NCBI GenBank assembly: GCA_039090855.1
Contig: CM077002.1
Span: forward strand, 82,154,194 to 82,218,193
Direction of reading: 5' to 3'
Source: Macrothele yani
Lineage: Eukaryota; Arthropoda; Arachnida; Araneae; Macrothelidae
Length of the DNA stretch: 64,000 bases
The stretch's first letter is position 1. Each line of letters opens with the position of its first letter. Positions 21,387-30,941 of this stretch are shown here, piece after piece. The notes under the pieces are model-generated. The model worked only from the letters and a program-made list of their open reading frames with translations. It had not been told where the DNA came from and searched no databases. Made by a program: the position numbers and the translations under genes.

Positions 21387-22530
21387 TTTACATTACACAA
21401 CTGTAATAAATCTTCATTTGTCGCATAATCTCAAAAACTTGCAGTACTCCGCTATGAAAATTATTTGGACACTTTATTCCATGTTTCTTGATCAAAAAGT
21501 CACTAGAAGTCTAATAAAACTTCTAAAATTCATTTTCATGAAAGAACTTCACTGAACATAAGTTGCAAAAGTGATTTTGGTAGGACGTAGTAGTAAAATT
21601 CTTTAGAAGTTGCTTACTGGACAATTTACTTATGCTATTTCGATTTGAGTTGCAGTAAGTTAAGATTTTGTGTCATTTTTCATTTATATGCACTTAATTT
21701 TCCATTTAGGTGCTAAAAATGATGTCTCCTTATTTTTTTAAATTTTGCACCCAAGTGAAGCAGTTGTTGAAATGTTACTATATATAGGCCTATTAATTTT
21801 TTAAGGGTAGGAGTTCCTTTGAAAAAATTTTTCTGACTGTTAGTAGCAGCAGTCACCTTAATGCTGATAAAATGCATGATTTGAGCAGAAAATTGAAGAA
21901 ATGCAAATTTTAAAAACACACCTTTAAAGTATGAAGCAGTAATTTAACTATTTGTTGTAATTTTTTGCAAGTAAAAACAGAACAACAGAATAGTGGCAGG
22001 CACAAAAATTTAGAATTATGGTCTTTGAATTTGCATATTAAATTTTTTTCAAACAACCAACGGTGTTGTTCCCATATGCTTTTAAAATAAACAAATTAAC
22101 AAATGATGGGCACATACAACAAGCAATACCTCTGTATGAAACAATCATTGAAGGTGTCGAATAACCATGGAATTAAGAATTCTGAATGGGACTCACTCAG
22201 GAAATGTCATTTTATCAGGCCTGTGTGGAATTGTAAGATTCAAGCTATAAAACCATTGTCATTTATTTGGTTGGATGTATATGAATTAGTCCCTACCTTC
22301 CTGTTCAGCATATATTTCGAGGCATCATTCTTCCTTCAGGGGATTGCGGAAGTAGGGTAAAGATAAAATTTAGCTGTCACCATTGGCCACAAGATAAAAT
22401 AAAGTAGCGAGTAGTAAAAATTGCTTTAGTTGCCAAGCTCAAAAAATTGCTTTTCGACACGGACTGGTGGTTAGATGATTTTTTTTATTGTGAATTTAAG
22501 AAGCATTTTTTTCAACTTTTCTATTAATTA
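21387..22530. other. No gene recognised
   Basis: The first 45 bp are also present after 27678, so that duplication extends past the transposon end. The rest is AT-rich with short unassigned frames, the longest 85 codons at 22103-22360. Confidence 0.4.
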
Positions 22531-23656
22531 TAGGGTGTCTACTGGTCATGAAAGTCCCGGAAAAATCATGAATTTTGCTTTGGGGTCATGAATTTCTTTT
22601 GATTTTTAGTAATTGTTCATTTTCTGGCAAAAATCTTAGTAATTTTCCATGCACTGACCACATAGTCATAATGTTGGTTTCCACCTAATGATTTAAGTGT
22701 CAGAAAGAAGGGGCATCTGTTCTCTCCTCCACAAAGAAAACTGATAGTGCAAAAATATGTTTAAGCATAGAAATACATGTACATAATGTTTACAAAATTC
22801 TGAGATGAATTTAACAATTTACATTATGCTACTTACAGAGTCAGGACATTTTTCAGGTATAAATGTTAAAGAAGAGCATGTAATGAAATCTTGTAGCAAA
22901 ATTTCAACTTACTAAAATTTTAAGTGCACTCAAAGTGTGAATAGATTTTTTGTTACCAGCAGAACATCAGGGGCTCAGCAGTCGGGAGATTGCTAAATGA
23001 CGTTAACATAGTATTGGCAATTGAAATCAAGAATAATAATAATAAGTATCTGTACTTACAATATTCATAGTGGCTGTCGGGGCTTCATATGTACGTCTTC
23101 AAAGAATGTGGATTTTTTTCAATTGTGAAGTTTAGATTAAAATTCATGATATTGTAAAATCTGCACCAGATAAAATTAAACAAGATGAATTTTTACAATG
23201 CAAAAAATTTTTTAACATTGACGAAATAAGAAACTGAATTAAAACCTTGTTGAATTTTTTAAAAAACGAACTATAATCTCGAAGAGGAAATAATTTTGAC
23301 TGCGAAGCACCTTGATACACAACGAAATATGAAGACGAATTATAATTTTGCTGAAATTTCAAAAACGAAGTCTTGAAAAAGAAAATAATCCAAAAAATAC
23401 AAATCTCCCGACTGCGAAGCACCAAACTAGTTTCTGCTAACACTTGTAGCCATCATCAGTAGTAGGTGCACGGACATTGGAATTACCTCACTCACTCGCT
23501 CAGGTATGCTGCTTAACCCTAATGAATGTTCAGCCCTGTCATGTAGATATTTGCGCATCATGATTTGGGTTCTACTGCGCACATCAATAGTGTCGCCATC
23601 TGTAGTTAAACAAAAATAAACAAGTAGCATTTATGTAGAAATATTCACCTGTATTT

Positions 23657-24853
23657 TTAAGTAATATTTGATGTCACTTGTTTTTTGTTTATGTTTTTCT
23701 TCTTGCAATGTTTTCTCTCCTGTTCAATAAGGTACCTCCACGCAAACTGAAGCTCTACTGGACTATTAACGTTACAGTTGTATGTTTTGGTTTTCTCAAT
23801 GACTACAGCCTCGGAGGTTAGAATCTGGGCATGTGATCTGTGCGATGTTAGAATTTTCATGTTAGTCCAATCAGGAGTTACATGATTTTTGATACAATGT
23901 TGTATTAATGAAGTTTTTCATCTTTTCTTGTCCAATTCGTAATATGTTCATTTAATCTAGTCAAAAATCTTCTATGCGTACTTCCGATATATACTTTGTC
24001 TTTTTGGTTATCATCCTTAACTGTTGGAATGACATAAACGCCAGATTTATTTAGAATTGATCTATTAGTAGTTAGTATGCTTCCATTGTCAATAACTGTT
24101 TCTGCAATGTTAATATTGTTGTTGTAACATTCTTTTTTTAAAATAGTACTAATAGGAGGTAAGTATGGAAATTTTCCATAATATTGCTGTATTTCTTTTT
24201 CAATATTATTTTCGGAACGATGTATATTGGCCGTAATGTTGTTGTATTAAGATTTGACTAATCCTTTATTATATCGAAATTCTTCTGCAGTTTTTTCAAT
24301 TTATTTTAGCTCTTTGATCTCTGATTCTTTATTGGATGAGTGTGTCATGGCTCTTTTAATATAAAAGCGGAACGCTGCAGTCTTATATTTCCAAGGGTGT
24401 GTAGAATCCTTTGGGAAAATTGCCTGTACATATGACGGCTTCCGGTATACTGAATATTCTATAATTCCGTTATCCTTTTGTATAGATATATCCAAGAAGT
24501 TTAGCTGGCCATTAACTTCAATTTCTTTACTAACCTGTATAGATTGATAACAACTGTTAAATTTATTAATGAAGTTATCCATTTCAAGATTGGAGCTGCC
24601 AAAATAGTAAAATATCATCTACGTATCGGAGATATACATATGGTAAGTATATATTAGAATGATCTAATATACAGTTTTCAATATCTTGCAGAACGACTTC
24701 GGCCAGTAGCCCTGAAATTGGGGACCCCATTGGGGCGCCATATTGCTGTTTATAAATTATCCCATTAAATGTGAAAAAATTATTATTTGTAACAAATAAT
24801 AATGCAGATATAATACTGTTTCTGACTTTATCAGTAAGATTTTCATCTTCCAA
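23657..24853 (-). pseudogene. Penelope-like RT and GIY-YIG endonuclease (left arm)
   Basis: The minus-strand reading from 24853 gives the RT fingers/palm: YKQQYGAPMGSPISGLLAEV, then LRYVDDILLFW with the catalytic YVDD (24614-24625). A frame change near 24595 leads into DNFINKFNSCYQSIQVSKEI and QLNFLDISIQKDNG. After a stop at about 24301 the endonuclease follows: GVYVIPTVKDD and KVYIGSTHRRFLTRLNEHI (the GIY...YIG signature), ending in AWRYLIEQERKHCKKKN. The N-terminal RT half is missing. GIY-YIG downstream of an RT is diagnostic for Penelope-like elements. Confidence 0.9.
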
Positions 24854-24945
24854 TCTGAATTAATTAAGTCAATAGCGATATTGGTTGGAGTATTGGGACA
24901 TAGAGATTGACATCGACTTCGGCCAGTGGCCCTGAAATTGGGGTC

Positions 24946-26040
24946 CCCAATTTCAGGGCTACTGGCCGAAGTCGTTCTGCAAGATATTGAAAACTGTATA
25001 TTAGATCATTCTAATATATACTTACCATATGTATATCTCTGATACGTAGATGATATTTTACTATTTTGGCAGCACTCCAATCTTGAAATGGATAACTTCA
25101 TTAATAAATTTAACAGTTGTTATCAATCTATACAGGTTAGTAAAGAAATTGGAGTTAATGGCCAGCTAAACTTCTTCGATATATCTATACAAAAGGATAA
25201 TGGAATTATAGAATATTCAGTATACCGGAAGCCGTCATATGTACAGGCAATTATCCCAAAGGATTCTACACACCCTTGGAAATATAAGACTGCAGCGTTC
25301 CGCTTTTATATTAAATGAGCCATGACACACTCATCCAATAAAGGATCAAAGAGCTAAAATGGATTGAAAACACTGCAGAAGAATTTGGATATAATAAAGG
25401 ATTAGTCAAATCTTTATATAACAACATTACGGCCAATATACATCGTTCCGAAAATAATATTGAAAAAGAAATACAGCAATATTATGGAAAATTTCCATAC
25501 TTACCTCCTATTAGTACTATTTTAAAAAATGAATGTTACAACAACAATATTAACATTGCAGAAACAGTTATTGACAATGGAAGCATAGTTACTACTACTA
25601 ATAATAGATCAATTCTAAATAAATCTGGCATTTATGTCATTCCAACAGTTAAGGATGATAACCAAAAAGACAAAGTATATATCGGAAGTACGCATAGAAG
25701 ATTTTTGACTAGATTAAATGAACATATTACGAATTGGACAAGAAAAGATGAAAAAACTTCATTAATACAACATTGTATCAAAAATCATGTAACTCCTGAT
25801 TGGACTAACACGAAAATTCTAACATCGCATAGATCACATGCCCAGATTCTAACCTCCGAGGCTGTAGTCATTGAGAAAACCAAAACATACAACTGTAATG
25901 TTAATAGTCCAGTAGAGCTTCAGTTTGCATGGAGGTACGTTATTGAACAGGAGAGAAAACATTGCAAGAAGAAAAACATAAACAAAAAAACAAGTGACAT
26001 CAAATATTATTTAAAAATACAGGTGAATATTTCTACATAA
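24946..26040 (+). pseudogene. Penelope-like RT and GIY-YIG endonuclease (right arm)
   Basis: A plus-strand mirror copy of the left arm. It begins within SGLLAEVVLQDIENCILDHS. It has a TGA at 25040-25042 just before YVDD, where the left arm has Arg, and another stop at 25315-25317 after KTAAFRFYIK. The rest reads through GIY (25627-25635), YIG (25678-25686) and TRLNEHITNWTRKDEKTS, open to the stop at 26038-26040. The two arms carry different disabling mutations, so they decayed separately after the inverted arrangement formed, or were already diverged. Confidence 0.9.
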
Positions 26041-26700
26041 ATGCTACTTGTTTATTTTTGTTTAACTACAGATGGCGACACCATTGATGTGCGCAGTAGA
26101 ACCCAAATCATGATGCGCAAATATCTACATGACAGGGCTGAACATTCATTAGGGTTAAGCAGCATACCTGAGCGAGTGAGTGCGGTAATTCCAATGTCCG
26201 TGCACCTATCACTGATGATGGCTACAAGTGTTAGCAGAAACTAGTTTGGTGCTTCGCAGTCGGGAGATTTGTATTTTTTGGATTATTTTCTTTTTCAAGA
26301 CTATTCGTTTTTGAAATTTCAGCAAAATTATAATTTGTCTTCATATTTCGTTGTGTATCAAGGTGCTTCGCAGTCAAGATTATTTCCTCTTCGAGATTAT
26401 AGTTTGTTTTTTTTTTAAATTCAACAAGGTTTTAATTCAGTTTCTTATTTCGTCAATGTTAAAATTTTTTTGCATTGTAAAAATTCATCTTGTTTAATTT
26501 TATCTGGTGCAGATTTTACAATATCATGAATTTTAATCTAAACTTCAAAATTGAAAAAAATTCACATTCTTTGAAGACGTACGTATGAAGCCCCGACAGC
26601 CACTATGAATATTGTAAGTACAGATACTTATTATTATTATTATTGATTTCAATTGCCAATACTATGTTAACGTCATTTAGCAATCTCCCGATTGCTGAAC
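26041..26700 (+). repeat. Penelope terminal region (right arm)
   Basis: Non-coding sequence downstream of the Penelope frame, mirrored at 22976-23640. It includes a 67-codon open frame (26041-26244, mirrored at 23630-23427) of unknown meaning, possibly chance. Confidence 0.6.
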
Positions 26701-27146
26701 TGGCATAACGTGTGAAACAGTAATTACAGACATTTAATGTCAATCAAATTAAAATATCGTAGCCACGTAAAAAGTATGTTCATCGCAAATGGGCGAAAAT
26801 TGAACAACGATATATCAGGGGCTCTTTTTCCGTAAGGGAAAAAATGAGGAGGCATAGTGTTCCTCCTCGTGTGTGTGTGTGTGTACATGTGCATATACCA
26901 CAACCTGAATAGGTATATATAGTTAAGTCTTTTAAAAATGGTCATGAAATTGTATTTCCCAAGTTTGATAAACACCCTGAATTAGCAAATGCATTTTCTA
27001 TCATCCATACCACACCTGGGAGAAAATGGTCATCTCCAAAATAAGTGGGTAAAATGTATTTACAGATTCATTCTTCAAAAAAGGGGAATGCTATTTTTCT
27101 CTCCGCTGAAGTTGGGGCTTGATTGAACTGTGATGTCACAAATGCT

Positions 27147-27270
27147 GGCCCGGTGGAGCAGCAGTCCAAGCGCTGGCTTATGACCATTCTTCGAGATGGA
27201 TCTGGGTTCGAATCCCAGTGAGGCATGGATGTTGTTTGTCTTGTGGCTTTGGCTCTCTCCCTTCCCAAAG
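27147..27270 (+). mobile_element. tRNA-derived SINE
   Basis: The head, GGCCCGGTGGAGCAGCAGTC onward, resembles a tRNA 5' half. A perfect B box GGTTCGAATCC (27205-27215) sits in a T-arm-like stem (CTGGG...CCCAG). The body continues GATGTTGTTTGTCTT...GGCTCTCTCCCTTCCC. The body recurs on the minus strand at about 46344-46385. A related tRNA-like head occurs in reverse at 21121-21160 and 27418-27455. A proper acceptor stem and anticodon arm are lacking, so this is not a tRNA gene. Confidence 0.75.
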
Positions 27271-27296
27271 TGTGAATAGATTTTTGTTACCAGCAG

Positions 27297-27343
27297 AACA
27301 GAACCAACATCCGCGCCTCTTGTCACACGAGTGTAAACACTGA
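27297..27343 (-). mobile_element. Short LINE endonuclease fragment
   Basis: About 45 bp matching the minus strand of the main LINE endonuclease region encoding TRVxRGADVGS. It adjoins the repeat at 27345. Confidence 0.5.
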
Positions 27344-27344
27344 A

Positions 27345-27678
27345 GGCGTCATATAACAATCGAATTAGGAGAAATTTTCTTAAAGAAAATTTTTCCTGAC
27401 CCATCTCGGACGTTCATTCAAAAGCCAGCGCTTAGACCACTGCACCACCAGGACGATTTTCTTTTTGCAGATAGGAGAGGAAAATTATGAAACTGATGAC
27501 TGTAATGCCAACTTGCATTGACACAGAAAAAGAAAAATTTCAGAGGCGGTTCAAAATCATGGTGGTTGATGGAATTTTGACCGTTCTCACATCTAATTCT
27601 GTAAAAATCAGGATAATTTGACATTTATCCAGAGGGCGAGACGAAGGGCTGAAAATCTGGAGATTTAGCACATCTGTT
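27345..27678. repeat. Right part of a CAGACGTGCCAAC hAT element
   Basis: Colinear with 21058-21386 (GAAGGCGTC-TATAACAATCG through to TTAGCACATCTG). It lacks the left terminus. Similarity continues for about 40 bp beyond the element end in both places. Confidence 0.7.
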
Positions 27679-27711
27679 TACATTACACAACTGCAATACA
27701 TCATCATATGT

Positions 27712-28097
27712 TGCATGATCAGAACATGTCTTCCCACAAACCCCCTGTAAGTAATGCTTTCTCCAGCACACAAATGACTCCAATGTTTCTTCTGTAGTAC
27801 CCAAGTCTCACTGCATACATCAGAGTAGGAGCAATTACACTTTCATGCACATCCATGCAAGACTTGAGAACCCATCATTCCTGTGAAAACCTCCCACAGC
27901 AGCTATGACTTTCAATGAAGAATTCACTCTCTTACTAATTTCACCATCCAATTTGTTCTCCCTGTCAAACATACTTCCTAAATACACAAACTAATTCACC
28001 AGGTCAATCACTGTGCCATTTAGACTTATATTACAATCAGTGCTAACAGTTCCTCATTCAAAAACTATAACTTTGGCTTTGCCCTTATTTATATTCT
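27712..28097 (-). mobile_element. RTE-like LINE copy E, internal fragment
   Basis: Minus-strand piece spanning KINKGKAKVIVFE-like sequence, FDRENKLDGEISKRVNSS, HRNDGFSSLAWMCMKV and PTLMYA-type sequence. It corresponds to the C-terminal region of the family. Both ends are truncated: it lies head to head with copy F and ends within the region corresponding to about 12690 in copy B. Confidence 0.8.
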
Positions 28098-30503
28098 ACC
28101 ACAAGTATATATCCATACATATCCTTCAGAAAATCGTACTCTTGGTCAAAAGAGTGTGACAGATTTTGTTGTCTACTATCAGTGTCCGAAACACTTGGTT
28201 GTTGACACTCATGAGATGAGAGTCGTGTATGTTGGTCCAATCATTACTAGGTAGTGTCACGAGTAAAACTGAATGTTGGTTGGAGGAAAAGGAATAGGAA
28301 GAGCCTAGGATGGAAAGAATAAAAGTTGAAAGGCTCCCTGAGAATCATCAGCGTTATTCTGACGTACTCAGAGAACAACTGAAGGAGCTGAAGTCTAGTG
28401 AGAGGATGTAGAAAAGAAGTGGGAATGTTTTAAGAACTGTGTAGTCACTACTGCTGAAGAGGACTGTGACACCACAATAGTGGAAAACAATAGAGGTGAT
28501 GCTTGGTGGAATAGTGAGATTAAAGAGGTAGAAAAGAGAAAGAAGGAAGCCTACTTGGGGATGTTGCAAGGTAGTGTTTCTGTGGATGAATATCGCTGTA
28601 AGAAGTGTGAAGCAGCTAAGCTGGTTTGCCAGAGTAAGGCAAAAGATAGGAAGAAGGTGGAAAGGCCTGAATTGTGTTTTTGGAAAGATAGGAAGACTTT
28701 CTGGAAGTACATGAGACTCAGGAAAAATAGGATTGGGGAAATGATTTGGGAGCCCAATGAGTTAAGTGAAAAATGGGGTAAATATTTCTGTGAGTTATTA
28801 GATCAGGAAAGCAAAGATGATTCTGAGGCAGAAGTGGATGTCACAGTAAAAGATGGAAATACAGGAGGGATCTCAAGAGAAGAGTCGCATAAAGCTCTAA
28901 AATCTCTCCAGAATGGTAAGGTTCTGGGAGTTGATGGCATAACCGCTGAGATGTTGAAATATGGTGGTGACTCTGTAATTGAATGGTTAACTGAAACTTG
29001 TCAGTTGTTCTGGGAGTTAGGAATGGTCCCTCGAGATTGGAAGGATGCTATTATTGTTCCCTTGTACAAGGGAAAAAGTTATCAGACTGACTGTGCAAGA
29101 ACTATCGTGGTATTAGCCTACTGAGTGTGCCAAGGAGAGTGTTCGGTAAGGTCGTTCTTGAAAAAGTACAGGGTCTTACATCAGAGAAAGTATGGGATGT
29201 TCAGAGTCAGTGGTTTTATGCCTGGTAAAGGCTGCACTAATCAAACTTTTGCATTACGCATGATGACTGAAAAGCATCTGGCTGTTGGTAAGAAAGTTTT
29301 TCCTGCCTTCATAGATTTAGAGAAAGCTTACGACTGAGTAAATAGGACACTTTTGTGGAAGGTTTTGAATGCATATGGTGTTACTGGGAATCTACTTAAT
29401 AGTGTAAAAGCCATGTATGTTGGCAGTAGAGCTTGTGTACGAGTGAATGGTGTTTTATCAAAACGGTTTTCTATTGGTGCAGGAGTCAGACAAGGTTGTG
29501 TAATGTCACCATGGCTGTTTAATATATTTATGGATGCACGATGCCAAAATAGATAATACTCGTTTCTGTCTTGGTGATATACGTGTGTGCAGATTGCTCT
29601 ATGCTGATGACACTGTCCTGTTGGCAGAGAGCAAAAGTGAGTTGCAGAGTATGTTGTCCTAGATGGACTAAGTTTGCATGAAATTCATACTGAGTATAAA
29701 TAAGGAAAAGACCAAAGTTATGGTTTTTCACAGAGGAACTGATAGCACTGAATGTAATGTAAGTGTAAATGGCACAGTGATTGTCCAGGTGAGTGAGTTT
29801 GTGTATTTAGGAAGCATGTTTGACAGAGAGAACAAATTGGATGGTGTAATTAGTAGGCGAGTGAATTCTTCATTGAAAGTCATGGCTGCTGTGGGAGGTG
29901 TTCACAGGAATGATGGGTTCTCAAGAGAGTCCCGGATGGCTGTGAAAGAGAGTGTAATAATTGTACCTACTCTGATGTATGGCAGTGAAGCCTGGGTACT
30001 GCAGAAGAAACATAGGAGTCATTTGTGTGCTGGAGAAATGTGCTACTTATGGGAGGGGGAGGGGGGCAAGACACGTTCTGATTGTGTGAGGAATGAAGAT
30101 GTGTTGCAGTTGCGTGATGTGAAGCAAAATGTTGTTAGTAAGGTGGAGACCAATATGCTTCGGTGGTTTGTTTGGCCATGTTAGAAGAATGAGTGATGAG
30201 ATGCTTACTAAGAAAATCTTTAGCCCAAGTAGCAGGAAAGAAAGGCAGAGGAAGGCCAAGGATGTCATGGGAGGATCAGATTCAGTAGTATCTGCATGAG
30301 AAAAAGATTATGAGTATGAAGTATAGAAGGTCTTGTGTACGGCGTGTGATGAATGTCAGTGAAGCCAGAGCTGTATATGTCAAGATCGCTGTAAACGGAG
30401 AAGTTTGATACAGCAACAGTAAGGAAAAATTATCTGGTAGTTTGTATTTCTTTGTGGAGCTAACCTCTAAATCTCAGAGAACAGCTTAGTGATATGTAGT
30501 AAT
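28098..30503 (+). mobile_element. RTE-like LINE copy F, 5'-truncated in the endonuclease
   Basis: Colinear with copy B from its HTYTWENRTP segment to the CTCAGAGAACAGCTTAGTGATATGTA 3' end. It contains the last part of the endonuclease (28105-28310), linker, RT and C-terminal region. The tail is short and imperfect (GATATGTAGTAATGTAG). Confidence 0.9.
28480..30184 (+). pseudogene. LINE reverse transcriptase and C-terminal domain (copy F)
   Basis: An open stretch of 214 codons (28480-29124) covers the Lys/Glu-rich linker and RT start (SLQNGKVLGVDGITAEMLKY, DAIIVPLYKGKSYQTD). A frame change near 29095 leads to SGFMPGKGCTNQTFALRM and FIDLEKAYD, followed by a stop (TGA, 29336-29338). RT continues 29353-29556 with GAGVRQGCVMSPWLFNIFMD. 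The catalytic YADD is intact at 29600-29611, unlike copies A and B. A TAG at about 29659 and a shifted frame precede the C-terminal region (29678-30184), with FVYLGSMFDRENKLDG. Five or more lesions make it inactive. Confidence 0.85.
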
Positions 30504-30512
30504 GTAGTAGTA

Positions 30513-30835
30513 GTTGAATTTCATGCAAACTTCGTACATCTTGGACAACATACTCTGCTACTCACTTTTGTTCTCTGCCAACAGGACTGTGGCATCAGCA
30601 TACAGCAATCTGCACACACGGATATTACCAAGACATAAACCAGTATTGTCCATCTTGGCATTATACATCCATAAATATATTAAACAGTCATACTTACAAC
30701 TTTGTTCCCCCTATTTTTCCATAGTCTCATGTACTTCCAGAAAGTGTTTCTACCTTTCCAAAAAGCCAATCCATGCCTTTCCACCTTTTCTGTCCTATCT
30801 TTTGCCTTACTCTGGCAAAGCAGCTTAGCTGCTAT
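30513..30835 (-). mobile_element. RTE-like LINE copy G, inverted and internally deleted
   Basis: Minus-strand RT segment from the MKFN position back to IFMD (30513-30686), joined directly to linker sequence (WKYMR...ALPE, 30690-30835). About 750 bp of RT between them is missing. It lies immediately after the 3' end of copy F. Confidence 0.8.
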
Positions 30836-30941
30836 GCCAGTGGTAAGCCGATATTTACTGTGTATGCACTGAGAGAGTTCGAGTTCTCTTTTGTCCAGCG
30901 ATTAGATTACTGTGTAACTGTATTGTAGTTGGTACTGTATC

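Larger units (their letters stand above)
22976..26700. repeat. 3.7 kb palindrome made of two Penelope copies head to head
   Basis: The left arm (about 22976-24880) and right arm (about 24945-26700) are near-identical inverted copies, ending outwardly in GGGAGATTGCTAAATGACG and its complement. At the centre (24913-24975) is a further near-perfect hairpin, CGACTTCGGCCAGTGGCCC against its complement. Each arm holds a Penelope RT fragment, a GIY-YIG endonuclease and about 650 bp of shared terminal sequence. Confidence 0.9.
22531..26979. mobile_element. hAT-like shell carrying the Penelope palindrome
   Basis: The left end TAGGGTGTCTACTGGTCATG and the reversed right end CAGGGTGTTTATCAAACTTG form a degenerate inverted repeat of CAGGGTGT type. 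The 5-bp flank AATTA occurs at 22526-22530 and 26980-26984. No hAT coding sequence is visible; most of the interior is the Penelope palindrome. Confidence 0.5.

Noticed and set aside
27147..27225. Functional tRNA gene
   Set aside because: The B box is perfect, but there is no matching acceptor stem or clear anticodon arm, and the unit is repeated with a SINE body.
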